This document shows positions 7,331 to 13,220 of a stretch of DNA of 20,909 nt, in pieces. A model generated the notes under the pieces. It was not told where the DNA came from. It was given only the letters and a program-made list of their open reading frames with translations, and searched no databases. The translations under genes and the position numbers were made by a program. The stretch spans positions 1-20,909 of the IMG/VR virus record IMGVR_UViG_3300020185_000305. One strand, given 5' to 3'. The DNA comes from a virus. Each line of letters begins with the position of its first letter. Position 1 is the first letter of the stretch.

Positions 7331-7374
7331 TTTGTAATAAAATTTGGCGGCGCCGGATAAATTTCGTATCTTCC
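7331..7374 (+). promoter_or_regulatory. Candidate host-type promoter for the DUF932 gene
   Basis: The 109 bases between the terminator and the DUF932 start are non-coding. TAAATTTC at 7358-7365 matches seven of eight positions of the Bacteroidetes -7 box TAnnTTTG. A TTTG at 7331-7334 lies 23 bases upstream as a possible -33 element. A second pairing (TTTG 7343-7346 with TATCTTCC 7367-7374) is weaker. CCGGA (7353-7357) and TCCGG (7372-7376) form a short inverted repeat around the box, which could be an operator or a 5' hairpin. The presence of a promoter is likely from the gene's isolation; the exact boxes are a guess. Confidence 0.4.
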
Positions 7375-7380
7375 GGGCAT

Positions 7381-7398
7381 CGAGAAAAACGAGAAAAA
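7381..7398 (+). repeat. Tandem 9-base repeat in the DUF932 leader
   Basis: CGAGAAAAA occurs twice back to back, then an A/T-rich stretch leads to the start codon at 7417. It may act as an unstructured, A-rich translation enhancer in the 5' leader; the role is inferred. Confidence 0.6.
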
Positions 7399-7416
7399 CA
7401 AATTAATTTTTTAAAC

Positions 7417-8250
7417 ATGGAAGATTTGATGACCACCTACGAAGAGAACATGGAGTTCTTAAGCCAAGAGCAAATTCGTAAAAATTGCCCTACGGCATTT
7501 ACCGAGAAGCCCAGCAAGGAGGTTTCAGCACATTACACCCACATCCCCACTTTCCGAGTGATTGAAGATATGGAAAAGCTTGGATGGGGTGTTGTTAGTG
7601 CTCAACAAGTTAATGCTCGTAAGTCTCACACTAAGGGTACTCAAAAGCACATGATCACTTTCCGCAACACAGATATTGTGGTTCAAGGTGATGATGGTGA
7701 TACGGTTTATCCCCAAATTATCCTTACGAATTCCCACGATGGTAAGAATTCGTTTACTTTCCAAGCAGGTATGTATCGCTTGGTTTGTTCCAATGGTTTG
7801 GTTATTGCAGACCAAGAGTTTGGTCGGATGAAGATTCGCCACATGGGTTATGATTTTGAAACCCTCCGTGAAACCATGACCGAAATGGTTGAGCAATTGC
7901 CCTTAACTGTTGAAAGTATGAATAAGTTTAAGCAAACTAACCTTAATAATGAGCAAAAATATGATCTTGCTCGTAAGGCGCTTGCGACTCGATTTAAAGT
8001 CCAAGAAGGACAAAAAATTGAGGATGTTTACAAGATTGATCTTGATGCGATCTTGGCCCCAGTCCGTAAAGAGGATTCGGGTGATGACCTTTGGAACGTG
8101 TTTAATGTCGTTCAAGAAAAGGTTATTGAAGGTGACTTTGAGTATGTGAGTGGTGTTAAGCTCCGTAAAGCTCGCCGAATCAAGAACTTCAAGCAAGACT
8201 TGAAAGTTAACCAGGAACTTTACGACGTTGCAAAAGAGTTTGCAGCGTAA
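7417..8250 (+). CDS. DUF932 phage/plasmid-like protein
   Basis: A 277-residue protein of the DUF932 family (TIGR03299-like), common in phages and plasmids and without an established biochemical role. Recognisable segments are FRVIEDMEKLGWGVVSAQQV (about residues 47-66), a KHMITFRNTD strand, PQIILTNSHDGKNSFTFQ and MYRLVCSNGLVIADQEFG. The family core is complete and length is normal. Start: ATG at 7417, though Met5 would also be possible. The gene is isolated: a terminator precedes it, it has its own leader, and a strong hairpin follows. It uses G/C-ending and high-expression-type codons (GGT, CGT, AAG, GAG) far more than neighbouring structural genes, suggesting strong expression at a different time or separate ancestry. 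I do not assign a function. Confidence 0.88.
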   Translation: MEDLMTTYEENMEFLSQEQIRKNCPTAFTEKPSKEVSAHYTHIPTFRVIEDMEKLGWGVVSAQQVNARKSHTKGTQKHMITFRNTDIVVQGDDGDTVYPQIILTNSHDGKNSFTFQAGMYRLVCSNGLVIADQEFGRMKIRHMGYDFETLRETMTEMVEQLPLTVESMNKFKQTNLNNEQKYDLARKALATRFKVQEGQKIEDVYKIDLDAILAPVRKEDSGDDLWNVFNVVQEKVIEGDFEYVSGVKLRKARRIKNFKQDLKVNQELYDVAKEFAA

Positions 8251-8269
8251 GCCATGTTGTTTGTGTGAA

Positions 8270-8290
8270 GGGGGAGGAGGTGCCTCCCCC
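8270..8290 (+). terminator. Strong GC hairpin after the DUF932 gene
   Basis: GGGGGAGG (8270-8277) pairs perfectly with CCTCCCCC (8283-8290) around a 5-base loop. The nearest T-run (8302-8306) is 11 bases downstream, so it is not a textbook intrinsic terminator. It could be a weak terminator or a stabilising 3' end of the DUF932 mRNA. Confidence 0.6.
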
Positions 8291-8320
8291 GGATCACAAA
8301 ATTTTTAAAAATCCTCCACA

Positions 8321-8327
8321 TATTTAA
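8321..8327 (+). promoter_or_regulatory. TATTTAA variant motif before the 8330 gene
   Basis: Context ACATATTTAAAC directly before the ATG, with 2 bases between motif and start. It differs from TATTTAT in its last base. Confidence 0.3.
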
Positions 8328-8329
8328 AC

Positions 8330-8497
8330 ATGGATAACCCAGATAAAATGACTGTTGAAATGATTCTTGAGCAGGCTCAAGTATATGGACTTAGGGCAGA
8401 AGTTAGAGCTACAGCTATGGCTTTTATTAAAGATGACCCCAAACTTAATACAGGATCCGCTTATACTCAAGCGGCGTATGAATGGGACGTACTCTAA
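8330..8497 (+). CDS. Small 55-residue protein
   Basis: A short gene that a 60-codon cutoff would miss. It encodes 55 residues, mostly helical, starting MDNPDKMTVEMILEQAQVYG and ending in a Tyr/Trp-containing tail (QAAYEWDVL). Support comes from three things: the ATG follows the same TATTTA-type sequence as several other genes here, the frame runs without gap to a TAA directly abutting the next ATG (8498), and it fills an otherwise empty stretch between the DUF932 hairpin and the RNase H-fold gene. Coding-like features include an amphipathic helix (about residues 8-34) and no rare-looking codons. No function is recognised; a small regulator or binding protein is possible. Confidence 0.75.
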   Translation: MDNPDKMTVEMILEQAQVYGLRAEVRATAMAFIKDDPKLNTGSAYTQAAYEWDVL

Positions 8498-8947
8498 ATG
8501 ATTTTCCAAACTATAAAGGGTAAGAAAGTAAGTCCTATTATTCATACTAGAAATATAGTAAAAGGAGAACCCCACGTTGAGATTCATATAGGAACAGATT
8601 CCCAACGCCAGGGTTCAAATATTATATATGTTACTGCTGTGGCTTACCGCTACCCCTTTAGAGGGGTCCATTACATATATTGCAAAGAAACTTTCCCTCC
8701 TATTAAAGATGATTGGTCTCGTTTGTGGTTAGAAACCGAACGCACAATGCAATTAGCCGAACAACTTTCTAAAGAGTTTCCGGGTCTAAAATTTGAAATT
8801 GACATGGATTATAATGAAGATGAATTTTACATGAGCAATAAATTAGTATCTGCTGCTAAAGGGTGGGCTTCATCACACGGTTATAAAGTTAATATCAAAC
8901 CTCATAAACAAATTGCCACACGGGCGGCAGATCATCATTGTAAGTAA
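8498..8947 (+). CDS. YkuK-type (DUF458) RNase H-fold protein
   Basis: A 149-residue protein of the DUF458/YkuK family, predicted to have an RNase H-like fold. The hallmark strand HIGTDSQRQGSNIIYVTAVA (residues 30-49) supplies the first acidic residue, Asp34. Glu79 or Glu81 in LWLETERTMQLAEQL, Asp102 or Asp104 in FEIDMDYNED, and Asp145 in the final TRAADHHCK are candidates for the remaining metal-binding carboxylates. The order fits the RNase H catalytic pattern. It may be a nuclease acting on RNA, RNA-DNA hybrids or structured DNA in phage nucleic-acid metabolism, but no activity is established for the family that I can name. Its ATG directly abuts the stop codon of the 55-residue gene. The end close to the last Asp is normal for short members. 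Confidence 0.8.
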   Translation: MIFQTIKGKKVSPIIHTRNIVKGEPHVEIHIGTDSQRQGSNIIYVTAVAYRYPFRGVHYIYCKETFPPIKDDWSRLWLETERTMQLAEQLSKEFPGLKFEIDMDYNEDEFYMSNKLVSAAKGWASSHGYKVNIKPHKQIATRAADHHCK

Positions 8948-8956
8948 ACTATAACA

Positions 8957-8963
8957 TATTTAT
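8957..8963 (+). promoter_or_regulatory. TATTTAT motif before the 8968 gene
   Basis: Context ACATATTTATAAAC, 4 bases before the ATG. With the next base it reads TATTTATA, the exact reverse complement of the T4 late-promoter consensus. Confidence 0.4.
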
Positions 8964-8967
8964 AAAC

Positions 8968-9180
8968 ATGGAACCACGACTAATTAAGGCCCTTAAAACG
9001 CAGGCTGAAGCAGAAAGGCAAGAGGCTTTACTCACTTTAGAAACTCTTCTAGAATCCCCAGCAGGGATAGGAGAGCACACCTCAGGACATCTTTTAGAGG
9101 AAGCTAAAAAAGCAATCCACAAGTTAGGGGAAGCAGAAGATCAACTTGAAACTATAGAAAGACACTTTGGATATAAATAA
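8968..9180 (+). CDS. Small helical hypothetical protein
   Basis: A 70-residue, almost wholly helical protein rich in Glu, Leu and Ala. Heptad-like patterning in its two halves (LKTQAEAERQEALLTLETLL and EEAKKAIHKLGEAEDQLETI), split by a Pro-Gly-containing turn, suggests a helical hairpin. No family recognised. Its last codons (GGA TAT AAA TAA) contain TATAAATA at 9172-9179, a perfect match to the T4 late-promoter consensus, and overlap the likely TTG start of the next gene. A small accessory or oligomerising protein is all that can be said. Confidence 0.75.
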   Translation: MEPRLIKALKTQAEAERQEALLTLETLLESPAGIGEHTSGHLLEEAKKAIHKLGEAEDQLETIERHFGYK

Positions 9181-9613
9181 AATATTTGGAGCATTTGATT
9201 CCTCTTCTAATGGGGGATGGGTCCCTAAGGGATATGACTATACAGATTCTAGGTCTTTACCTGTTATAGATGAGAATCACCCTAAATATTTTATTAATAT
9301 GTTTTGGAAACTTATTATTAACCACCTTTCATACAGTAAACAATTAATTAATTTTTTTGGGGAATCTGATTCTTCTATTTCAACTGTTGAGATTGAATAT
9401 GCTGGGGAGAAGATGTTATATGCAAGAGCATATGGTTATATAGCAAGAATTGATATAAATGATGAATATCACCAAAAAATTTTAGGGGAAGAAAAGAAAG
9501 AAAAATTAGTAAAGGCCTACATTTTGTCAATTGATTTTTATGAAAAAGAAGAAGCATATGAAAAATGCGCTTTTCTTAAAAAACAACTTGATTTTGTAAA
9601 TTCTTTACCGTAA
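9167..9613 (+). CDS. Hypothetical protein with probable TTG start
   Basis: A frame of 148 codons in good coding style but with no ATG before residue 45 (within FINMFWKL). The in-frame stop at 9155-9157 limits the start to the TTG at 9167 or a rarer codon such as ATA at 9182. From the TTG the protein reads MDINKIFGAFDSSSNGGWVP, then a globular part with a helical segment (MFWKLIINHLSYSKQLINFF) and a C-terminal Lys/Glu-rich region. No family recognised. It overlaps the previous gene by 14 bases in the +1 frame, so a ribosomal +1 shift near the upstream stop codon is an alternative to TTG initiation. I prefer a TTG start because the upstream protein looks complete. Confidence 0.7.
   Translation: MDINKIFGAFDSSSNGGWVPKGYDYTDSRSLPVIDENHPKYFINMFWKLIINHLSYSKQLINFFGESDSSISTVEIEYAGEKMLYARAYGYIARIDINDEYHQKILGEEKKEKLVKAYILSIDFYEKEEAYEKCAFLKKQLDFVNSLP
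9172..9179 (+). promoter_or_regulatory. TATAAATA, match to the T4 late-promoter consensus
   Basis: A perfect TATAAATA on the + strand at the end of the 8968 gene, followed by A/T-rich sequence. It could serve the gene starting nearby, but would lie at or inside that gene if the TTG at 9167 is used. It is also coding sequence (codons TAT AAA TAA), so chance is a fair explanation. Confidence 0.3.
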
Positions 9614-9637
9614 CTTCAGTTTTAAATACTAAAAAAA

Positions 9638-9838
9638 ATGCAGTACAGAGACCATATCCAGAACAAACTCGAAGCTAGCCAGGCTAGCCTAAAAAAATTA
9701 AAATTTTGGGTTAATAGAGGAACAGGAGATGTTTACGAAATGTCTAAAGCTATAGAGGAATGTCATGACCTTCTTGAAGACGTTAAGTCTATAGTAGAAC
9801 GTGAACCTATGACCCCTAACGAACAAAATAAGTACTAA
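9638..9838 (+). CDS. Small coiled-coil hypothetical protein
   Basis: A 66-residue acidic, helical protein. Residues about 5-22 (DHIQNKLEASQASLKKLK) and 35-56 have heptad-like spacing, separated by a VNRGTGD turn, and the tail is polar (PMTPNEQNKY). The start follows a run of seven A residues. The stop codon shares its last base with the ATG of the HD-domain gene (TAATG), implying translational coupling. No family is recognised; being coupled to an HD hydrolase it may be a partner subunit or simply part of the same transcription unit. Confidence 0.75.
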   Translation: MQYRDHIQNKLEASQASLKKLKFWVNRGTGDVYEMSKAIEECHDLLEDVKSIVEREPMTPNEQNKY

Positions 9839-10608
9839 TGCTTACAGCCGAACAAATTCAAACCAATTGGGAAGAGTTCTGCAACAATATTAAGTTGTGG
9901 ATTACGGGGGATCGACAAAAAGAACTCCTCAAATTTTATAAAAAATACGAAGACCGCATTATGATGATGCCGGCTTCCCATAAAAAAGAATACCATAACG
10001 CTTTCCCGGGTGGTTATGTTGACCATGTTAATAGAGTTGTAAAATGTGCCCTTAATATTAATGATGTTTGGGTAGATATGGGTGTAGATAACACAACTTA
10101 TACTCTTGAAGAACTCGTATTTTCTGCTATCAACCATGATCTTGGAAAAATGGGAGATGAAGAACATGAATCTTACATCCCTCAGACCGATAAATGGAGA
10201 AAAGAGAAGTTAGGAGAGGATTACATGTTTAACAAAGCCCTCCCATTCTCTTCAGTTCCAGATCGTGGTTTGTTTTTACTTCAATCTCATGGCATCCAGT
10301 ACAATTTTAATGAAATGGTTGCTATCCAAACCCATGATGGTTTATATGATGAGGCTAATAAAAAATATTTATTTGCTTACCAACCAGAACAAAAACCACG
10401 AACTTCATTACCACTTATTCTCCACCAAGCAGATTTAATGGCTGCTCGTATTGAATTTGAACATGAATGGTTACCCAAACTCAAAAATCCCGTGACTACC
10501 CAGGAAAAGAATTTTATATTACAGAAGGAAGTAAAAAAATCAACAAAAGATAAAGCACTTTCTCAACTTAAAAATGAGAATTTAAAGAATATTTTCGATA
10601 AATTATAA
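9838..10608 (+). CDS. HD-domain metal-dependent phosphohydrolase
   Basis: A 256-residue protein with the HD-superfamily metal site. A likely first His is His53 or His63 in EYHNAFPGGYVDHVNRVV. The signature HD pair is His100-Asp101 in INHDLGKMGDEEHE. A later His-Asp is in IQTHDGLYDE (His166-Asp167), and the closing Asp is Asp199 in LILHQADLMAARIEFEHE. The family hydrolyses phosphate esters of nucleotides or nucleic acids; phage members have been linked to dNTP or cyclic-nucleotide turnover, but the substrate here cannot be told. The C-terminal part (after about residue 220) is Lys/Asn-rich. The 1-base overlap upstream and 2-base gap downstream place it in one operon with a small membrane protein and the late sigma factor. 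Confidence 0.85.
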   Translation: MLTAEQIQTNWEEFCNNIKLWITGDRQKELLKFYKKYEDRIMMMPASHKKEYHNAFPGGYVDHVNRVVKCALNINDVWVDMGVDNTTYTLEELVFSAINHDLGKMGDEEHESYIPQTDKWRKEKLGEDYMFNKALPFSSVPDRGLFLLQSHGIQYNFNEMVAIQTHDGLYDEANKKYLFAYQPEQKPRTSLPLILHQADLMAARIEFEHEWLPKLKNPVTTQEKNFILQKEVKKSTKDKALSQLKNENLKNIFDKL

Positions 10609-10610
10609 AA

Positions 10611-10889
10611 ATGGAAATAGTAATTATTAGTGTTTTATCGGTTTTGGTTGTAGCCTTCGGGTTTACAACCTTTAACCTTCTTCGTAAGAATGAAAAGCAA
10701 GAAGACATACTCACCGGGTATATATCTTATTTAGACCAATTAAGTAGGATAATAGAAATCTCAGATGAGAAACTTAAAAAAATAGATCAACGTGAAATCT
10801 TCAAAAGTGATGATGAAATAGGATTCATGTATGAGCAAATTAAGGATCTCCAGAGAATTCTATCCCAATTTAGGATAGATAAACTATGA
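10611..10889 (+). CDS. Small single-pass membrane protein
   Basis: A 92-residue protein with one N-terminal membrane span (about residues 2-23, IVIISVLSVLVVAFGFTTF) followed by a basic residue pair (RK) and a long, charged, probably coiled-coil tail facing the cytoplasm. No lipobox or cleavage site is apparent, so it would be a type of signal-anchor protein. The C-terminus alternates Ile/Leu with charged residues (FMYEQIKDLQRILSQF). It overlaps the late sigma gene by 4 bases (ATGA). No family is recognised. A tail that tethers a partner to the inner membrane is possible; so is a lysis or exclusion role. Confidence 0.75.
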   Translation: MEIVIISVLSVLVVAFGFTTFNLLRKNEKQEDILTGYISYLDQLSRIIEISDEKLKKIDQREIFKSDDEIGFMYEQIKDLQRILSQFRIDKL

Positions 10890-11605
10890 GCGAAATAAAG
10901 AAAAAAAGAAAAAAGAAAACAAAAAATCAATATTTTACTCAAGCAACAGAGGATGCTATAGTAAGGTATAATAGTTCAATTGACCCGGAAGAGCGTAGTA
11001 GGATCTATCGAGATAGCATCCACTACGCTTTTTTTAAGCTAACAGAGAATATAATTCATACTTTTAAATTTTATTATACCGAAGTAGATAATATTGAACA
11101 TCTCCAACATGAAGTAATAACATTTTTACTAAGTAAAATTCATTTATTTGATCAATCTAAAGGGGCAAAAGCATTTTCATATTTTGGGACAATTGCCAAA
11201 CGGTATTTGATTATACAAAATACTAAAAACTATAAAAAAAGGGTAGATAAAGCCCCCGTTGAGGAACTTTATCATAATGACAAATATTCTTATGACATAG
11301 ATTATAACCCTCTTGAGAAAGACCACTTATCAGATTTTATTGATGAATATGTAGAATATTGTAGTGATAATATATTTGAGCTTTTCCCTAAACAAAAAGA
11401 TGCTCAAGTAGCAGATGCTATTTTAGAATTATTTAGAAAAAGAGAAATAATGGATATTTTTAATAAGAAGGCATTATATCTCTTGATAAGAGAAATGGTA
11501 GAAGTCAAAACTCCCCATATTACTAGAATAGCTAATAAGTTAGGGGATATATTCAAAAAGCATTTTCTATTTTATCAAGAAAATGGGTATACAAAATTTG
11601 AATAA
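10886..11605 (+). CDS. 55: Late-transcription sigma factor, T4 gp55-like
   Basis: A 239-residue protein resembling the T4 gp55 family of late sigma factors. A Lys-rich N-terminus is followed by the sigma region-2-like core: HYAFFKLTENIIHTFKFYY (about residues 46-64), EHLQHEVITFLLSKIHLFD (71-89) and KGAKAFSYFGTIAKRYLIIQ (92-111), the equivalent of the -10-binding segment. It is longer than T4 gp55 (185 residues), with a C-terminal helical block (about 165-230; TPHITRIANKLGDIFKKHF) that could act as an extra DNA- or clamp-contacting part. It would direct host RNA polymerase to late promoters of structural genes. Its presence supports T4-type late regulation. The nearby TATTTAT motifs may be its targets. 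Confidence 0.82.
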   Translation: MSEIKKKRKKKTKNQYFTQATEDAIVRYNSSIDPEERSRIYRDSIHYAFFKLTENIIHTFKFYYTEVDNIEHLQHEVITFLLSKIHLFDQSKGAKAFSYFGTIAKRYLIIQNTKNYKKRVDKAPVEELYHNDKYSYDIDYNPLEKDHLSDFIDEYVEYCSDNIFELFPKQKDAQVADAILELFRKREIMDIFNKKALYLLIREMVEVKTPHITRIANKLGDIFKKHFLFYQENGYTKFE

Positions 11606-11618
11606 TATTTATATTTAT
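11606..11618 (+). promoter_or_regulatory. Doubled TATTTAT motif before the 11623 gene
   Basis: Two overlapping TATTTAT copies (11606-11612 and 11612-11618) occupy the 17-base gap after the sigma gene; the second ends 4 bases before the ATG. The doubling makes this the most conspicuous occurrence, and it sits at the head of the baseplate gene run. Confidence 0.45.
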
Positions 11619-11622
11619 TATC

Positions 11623-11961
11623 ATGGGACAATTAGAAAAAAATGTATTTGGTAATAAAAAATTTTCTGACCTTCTTGAGGAGATATACAATAATCAGAAG
11701 AAGAAAGAAGAACAGATTTCTACTCTTATTGCAGAACTAAAACCCCTCATTCAGGATATTGGGGATGCTACTTTAGTAGTACCCTTACTTAAAGAGTACC
11801 TTGAAATATCAGTTAAAAATGATGAACAGCTTATTAAAATGGCTAACATTGTCCAAAAAGCAGTTCAAAATGAGGGGGATGATGATAGTTTTGGTATGAC
11901 TGATGCTGAAAAGGAACAGTTATTGGGAGAAATAAAAAAATTTGGTAAAGATAAAAAGTAA
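11623..11961 (+). CDS. Hypothetical protein between late sigma factor and spike
   Basis: A 112-residue helical protein, start MGQLEKNVFGNKKFSDLLEE. The middle contains hydrophobic helices (IQDIGDATLVVPLLKEYLEI) and the C-terminus is acidic then basic (NEGDDDSFGM to KKFGKDKK). I recognise no domain. Location directly after the late sigma gene and the length raise the idea of a late coactivator such as T4 gp33 (112 residues), but no gp33 sequence feature is visible and this stays a guess. The TAA overlaps the ATG of the spike gene by one base, so a baseplate-assembly role is equally possible. Confidence 0.75.
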   Translation: MGQLEKNVFGNKKFSDLLEEIYNNQKKKEEQISTLIAELKPLIQDIGDATLVVPLLKEYLEISVKNDEQLIKMANIVQKAVQNEGDDDSFGMTDAEKEQLLGEIKKFGKDKK

Positions 11962-13220
11962 TGCCTATATTTGGTCCTGCCGGTCTAAATCCTACTCCTA
12001 ATTTTAGTGGAAATACTTCTAATAAAACGGAAGTTATAAGTGTTAGAGTAAGAGATATAGTATTAAGTCCCAATCACCCTAAATTTGAAGAAGTTGGAGG
12101 TTGGAGTGGATTGGGGACCATTTTTTTCTCATCTGTTTCCACTCCTGGTTTGAAGAGTATAGGTTCTTCACAAGGAAGTGCTAGGCCTTATTTCTCTAAT
12201 TCTAAATTTTATCCCCTTAGAAATGAGATTGTTACCATCATTAAGGCAACTGATTATATTGCTAGTCAAAATAGTAAAAATAGAGAAGCTCAAATATTTT
12301 ATTATTTCCCTCCCGTATGTGGATGGGGTGGAGTTAACCATAACGCTCTTCCTGACCCTATTCAGGGAGGTAATGTAACAACTAGCCCTAGAAAGAATTA
12401 CACTCAGGTTGAAGAGGGTGCAACTAATAAAGAACATGTAACAACTTCTAAAATATACTTAGGTGAAACATTTAAAGAAAATCCTAAGGTAAAAGCTTTA
12501 TACCCTTATGAGGGTGACTATATTTTAGAGGGTAGATGGGGTAATAGTATAAGATTTGGAAGTACTGTAAAATCTTTAGAAGTACCTAATAATTGGTCTA
12601 GTGAAGGGGATGAGGGTGACCCCATTATTATTTTAAAAAATGGTAATTTACCATTTCCTTCCACAGATCCCTCTTATATCCCTACCGTTGAAGATATTAG
12701 TAATGATCTTTCATCTATATACCTTACAAGTACTCAAAAAGTTCAATTTTTCCCATCTAGTTTTAAAACTGATTCTTTTGGGGAAAATGATACCCCCCCA
12801 ACCTCACCTTCCGAGTATCAAGGGAATCAAATCCTCCTCACATCAGGACGCTTGGTATTAAATGCTCAATCAGATGGTGTTTTAATTAGCTCTCCTAGTG
12901 TTATACACTTGAGTGCGGGTAATGCCATACATTTAGATAGCAGTGATAAAATAGTCCTCTCTTCAGGAGAGGTGTATTTAATTGGGAGAGATGCTGAGGA
13001 AAGGGCGGTGTTAGGAGATCAATTAATCCTTAATCTAAAGTTGCTTTTGGAGGTATTAGAAGGAGTAGGAATGGCTTTAACTAGTGCCAATGTAGATGGA
13101 GTTGCAGCTGTATCTTTAAATAATATAGGTCCCAATTTAACAGAAGTTGTAAAAGATTTTAAATTAGCTATTGAAGGAGATAACCCCAAAATTTTATCTA
13201 AAAACGTAAGGCTTAAATAA
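11961..13220 (+). CDS. 5: Baseplate central spike protein, gp5-like
   Basis: A 419-residue protein with the layout of a tail spike. After MPIFGPAGLNPTPNFSGN comes a beta-rich block (ISVRVRDIVLSPNHPKFEEV to GLGTIFF, about residues 26-56) compatible with the OB-like domain of gp5/VgrG proteins. A variable region with SNSKFYPLRNEIVTIIKATD follows. Near residues 290-350 there is a repetitive strand pattern (GRLVLNAQSDGVLISS, VIHLSAGNAIHLDSSDKIVL), typical of an intertwined spike beta-helix. A helical C-terminus ends the protein. It lacks an evident lysozyme domain and is shorter than T4 gp5 (575). It would form the membrane-piercing tip of the contractile tail. One-base TAATG overlaps bind it to both neighbours. 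Assignment is by pattern and context. Confidence 0.75.
   Translation: MPIFGPAGLNPTPNFSGNTSNKTEVISVRVRDIVLSPNHPKFEEVGGWSGLGTIFFSSVSTPGLKSIGSSQGSARPYFSNSKFYPLRNEIVTIIKATDYIASQNSKNREAQIFYYFPPVCGWGGVNHNALPDPIQGGNVTTSPRKNYTQVEEGATNKEHVTTSKIYLGETFKENPKVKALYPYEGDYILEGRWGNSIRFGSTVKSLEVPNNWSSEGDEGDPIIILKNGNLPFPSTDPSYIPTVEDISNDLSSIYLTSTQKVQFFPSSFKTDSFGENDTPPTSPSEYQGNQILLTSGRLVLNAQSDGVLISSPSVIHLSAGNAIHLDSSDKIVLSSGEVYLIGRDAEERAVLGDQLILNLKLLLEVLEGVGMALTSANVDGVAAVSLNNIGPNLTEVVKDFKLAIEGDNPKILSKNVRLK

Noticed and set aside
7525-8196. Minus- and alternate-frame ORFs inside the DUF932 gene
   Set aside because: The DUF932 family segments are intact in the accepted frame; the others are by-products.
8324-8605. 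Minus-strand 93-residue frame spanning the 55-residue and YkuK-type genes
   Set aside because: It would oppose two abutting plus-strand genes with recognisable content, and it has no start context.
9835-10167. Minus-strand frame opposite the HD-domain gene
   Set aside because: The plus-strand protein has the full set of HD-family residues, so the opposite frame is a shadow.
12168-12861. Alternate-frame and minus-strand ORFs inside the spike gene
   Set aside because: They interrupt a continuous gp5-like frame and encode Leu/Ile-rich low-complexity peptides typical of shifted AT-rich sequence.
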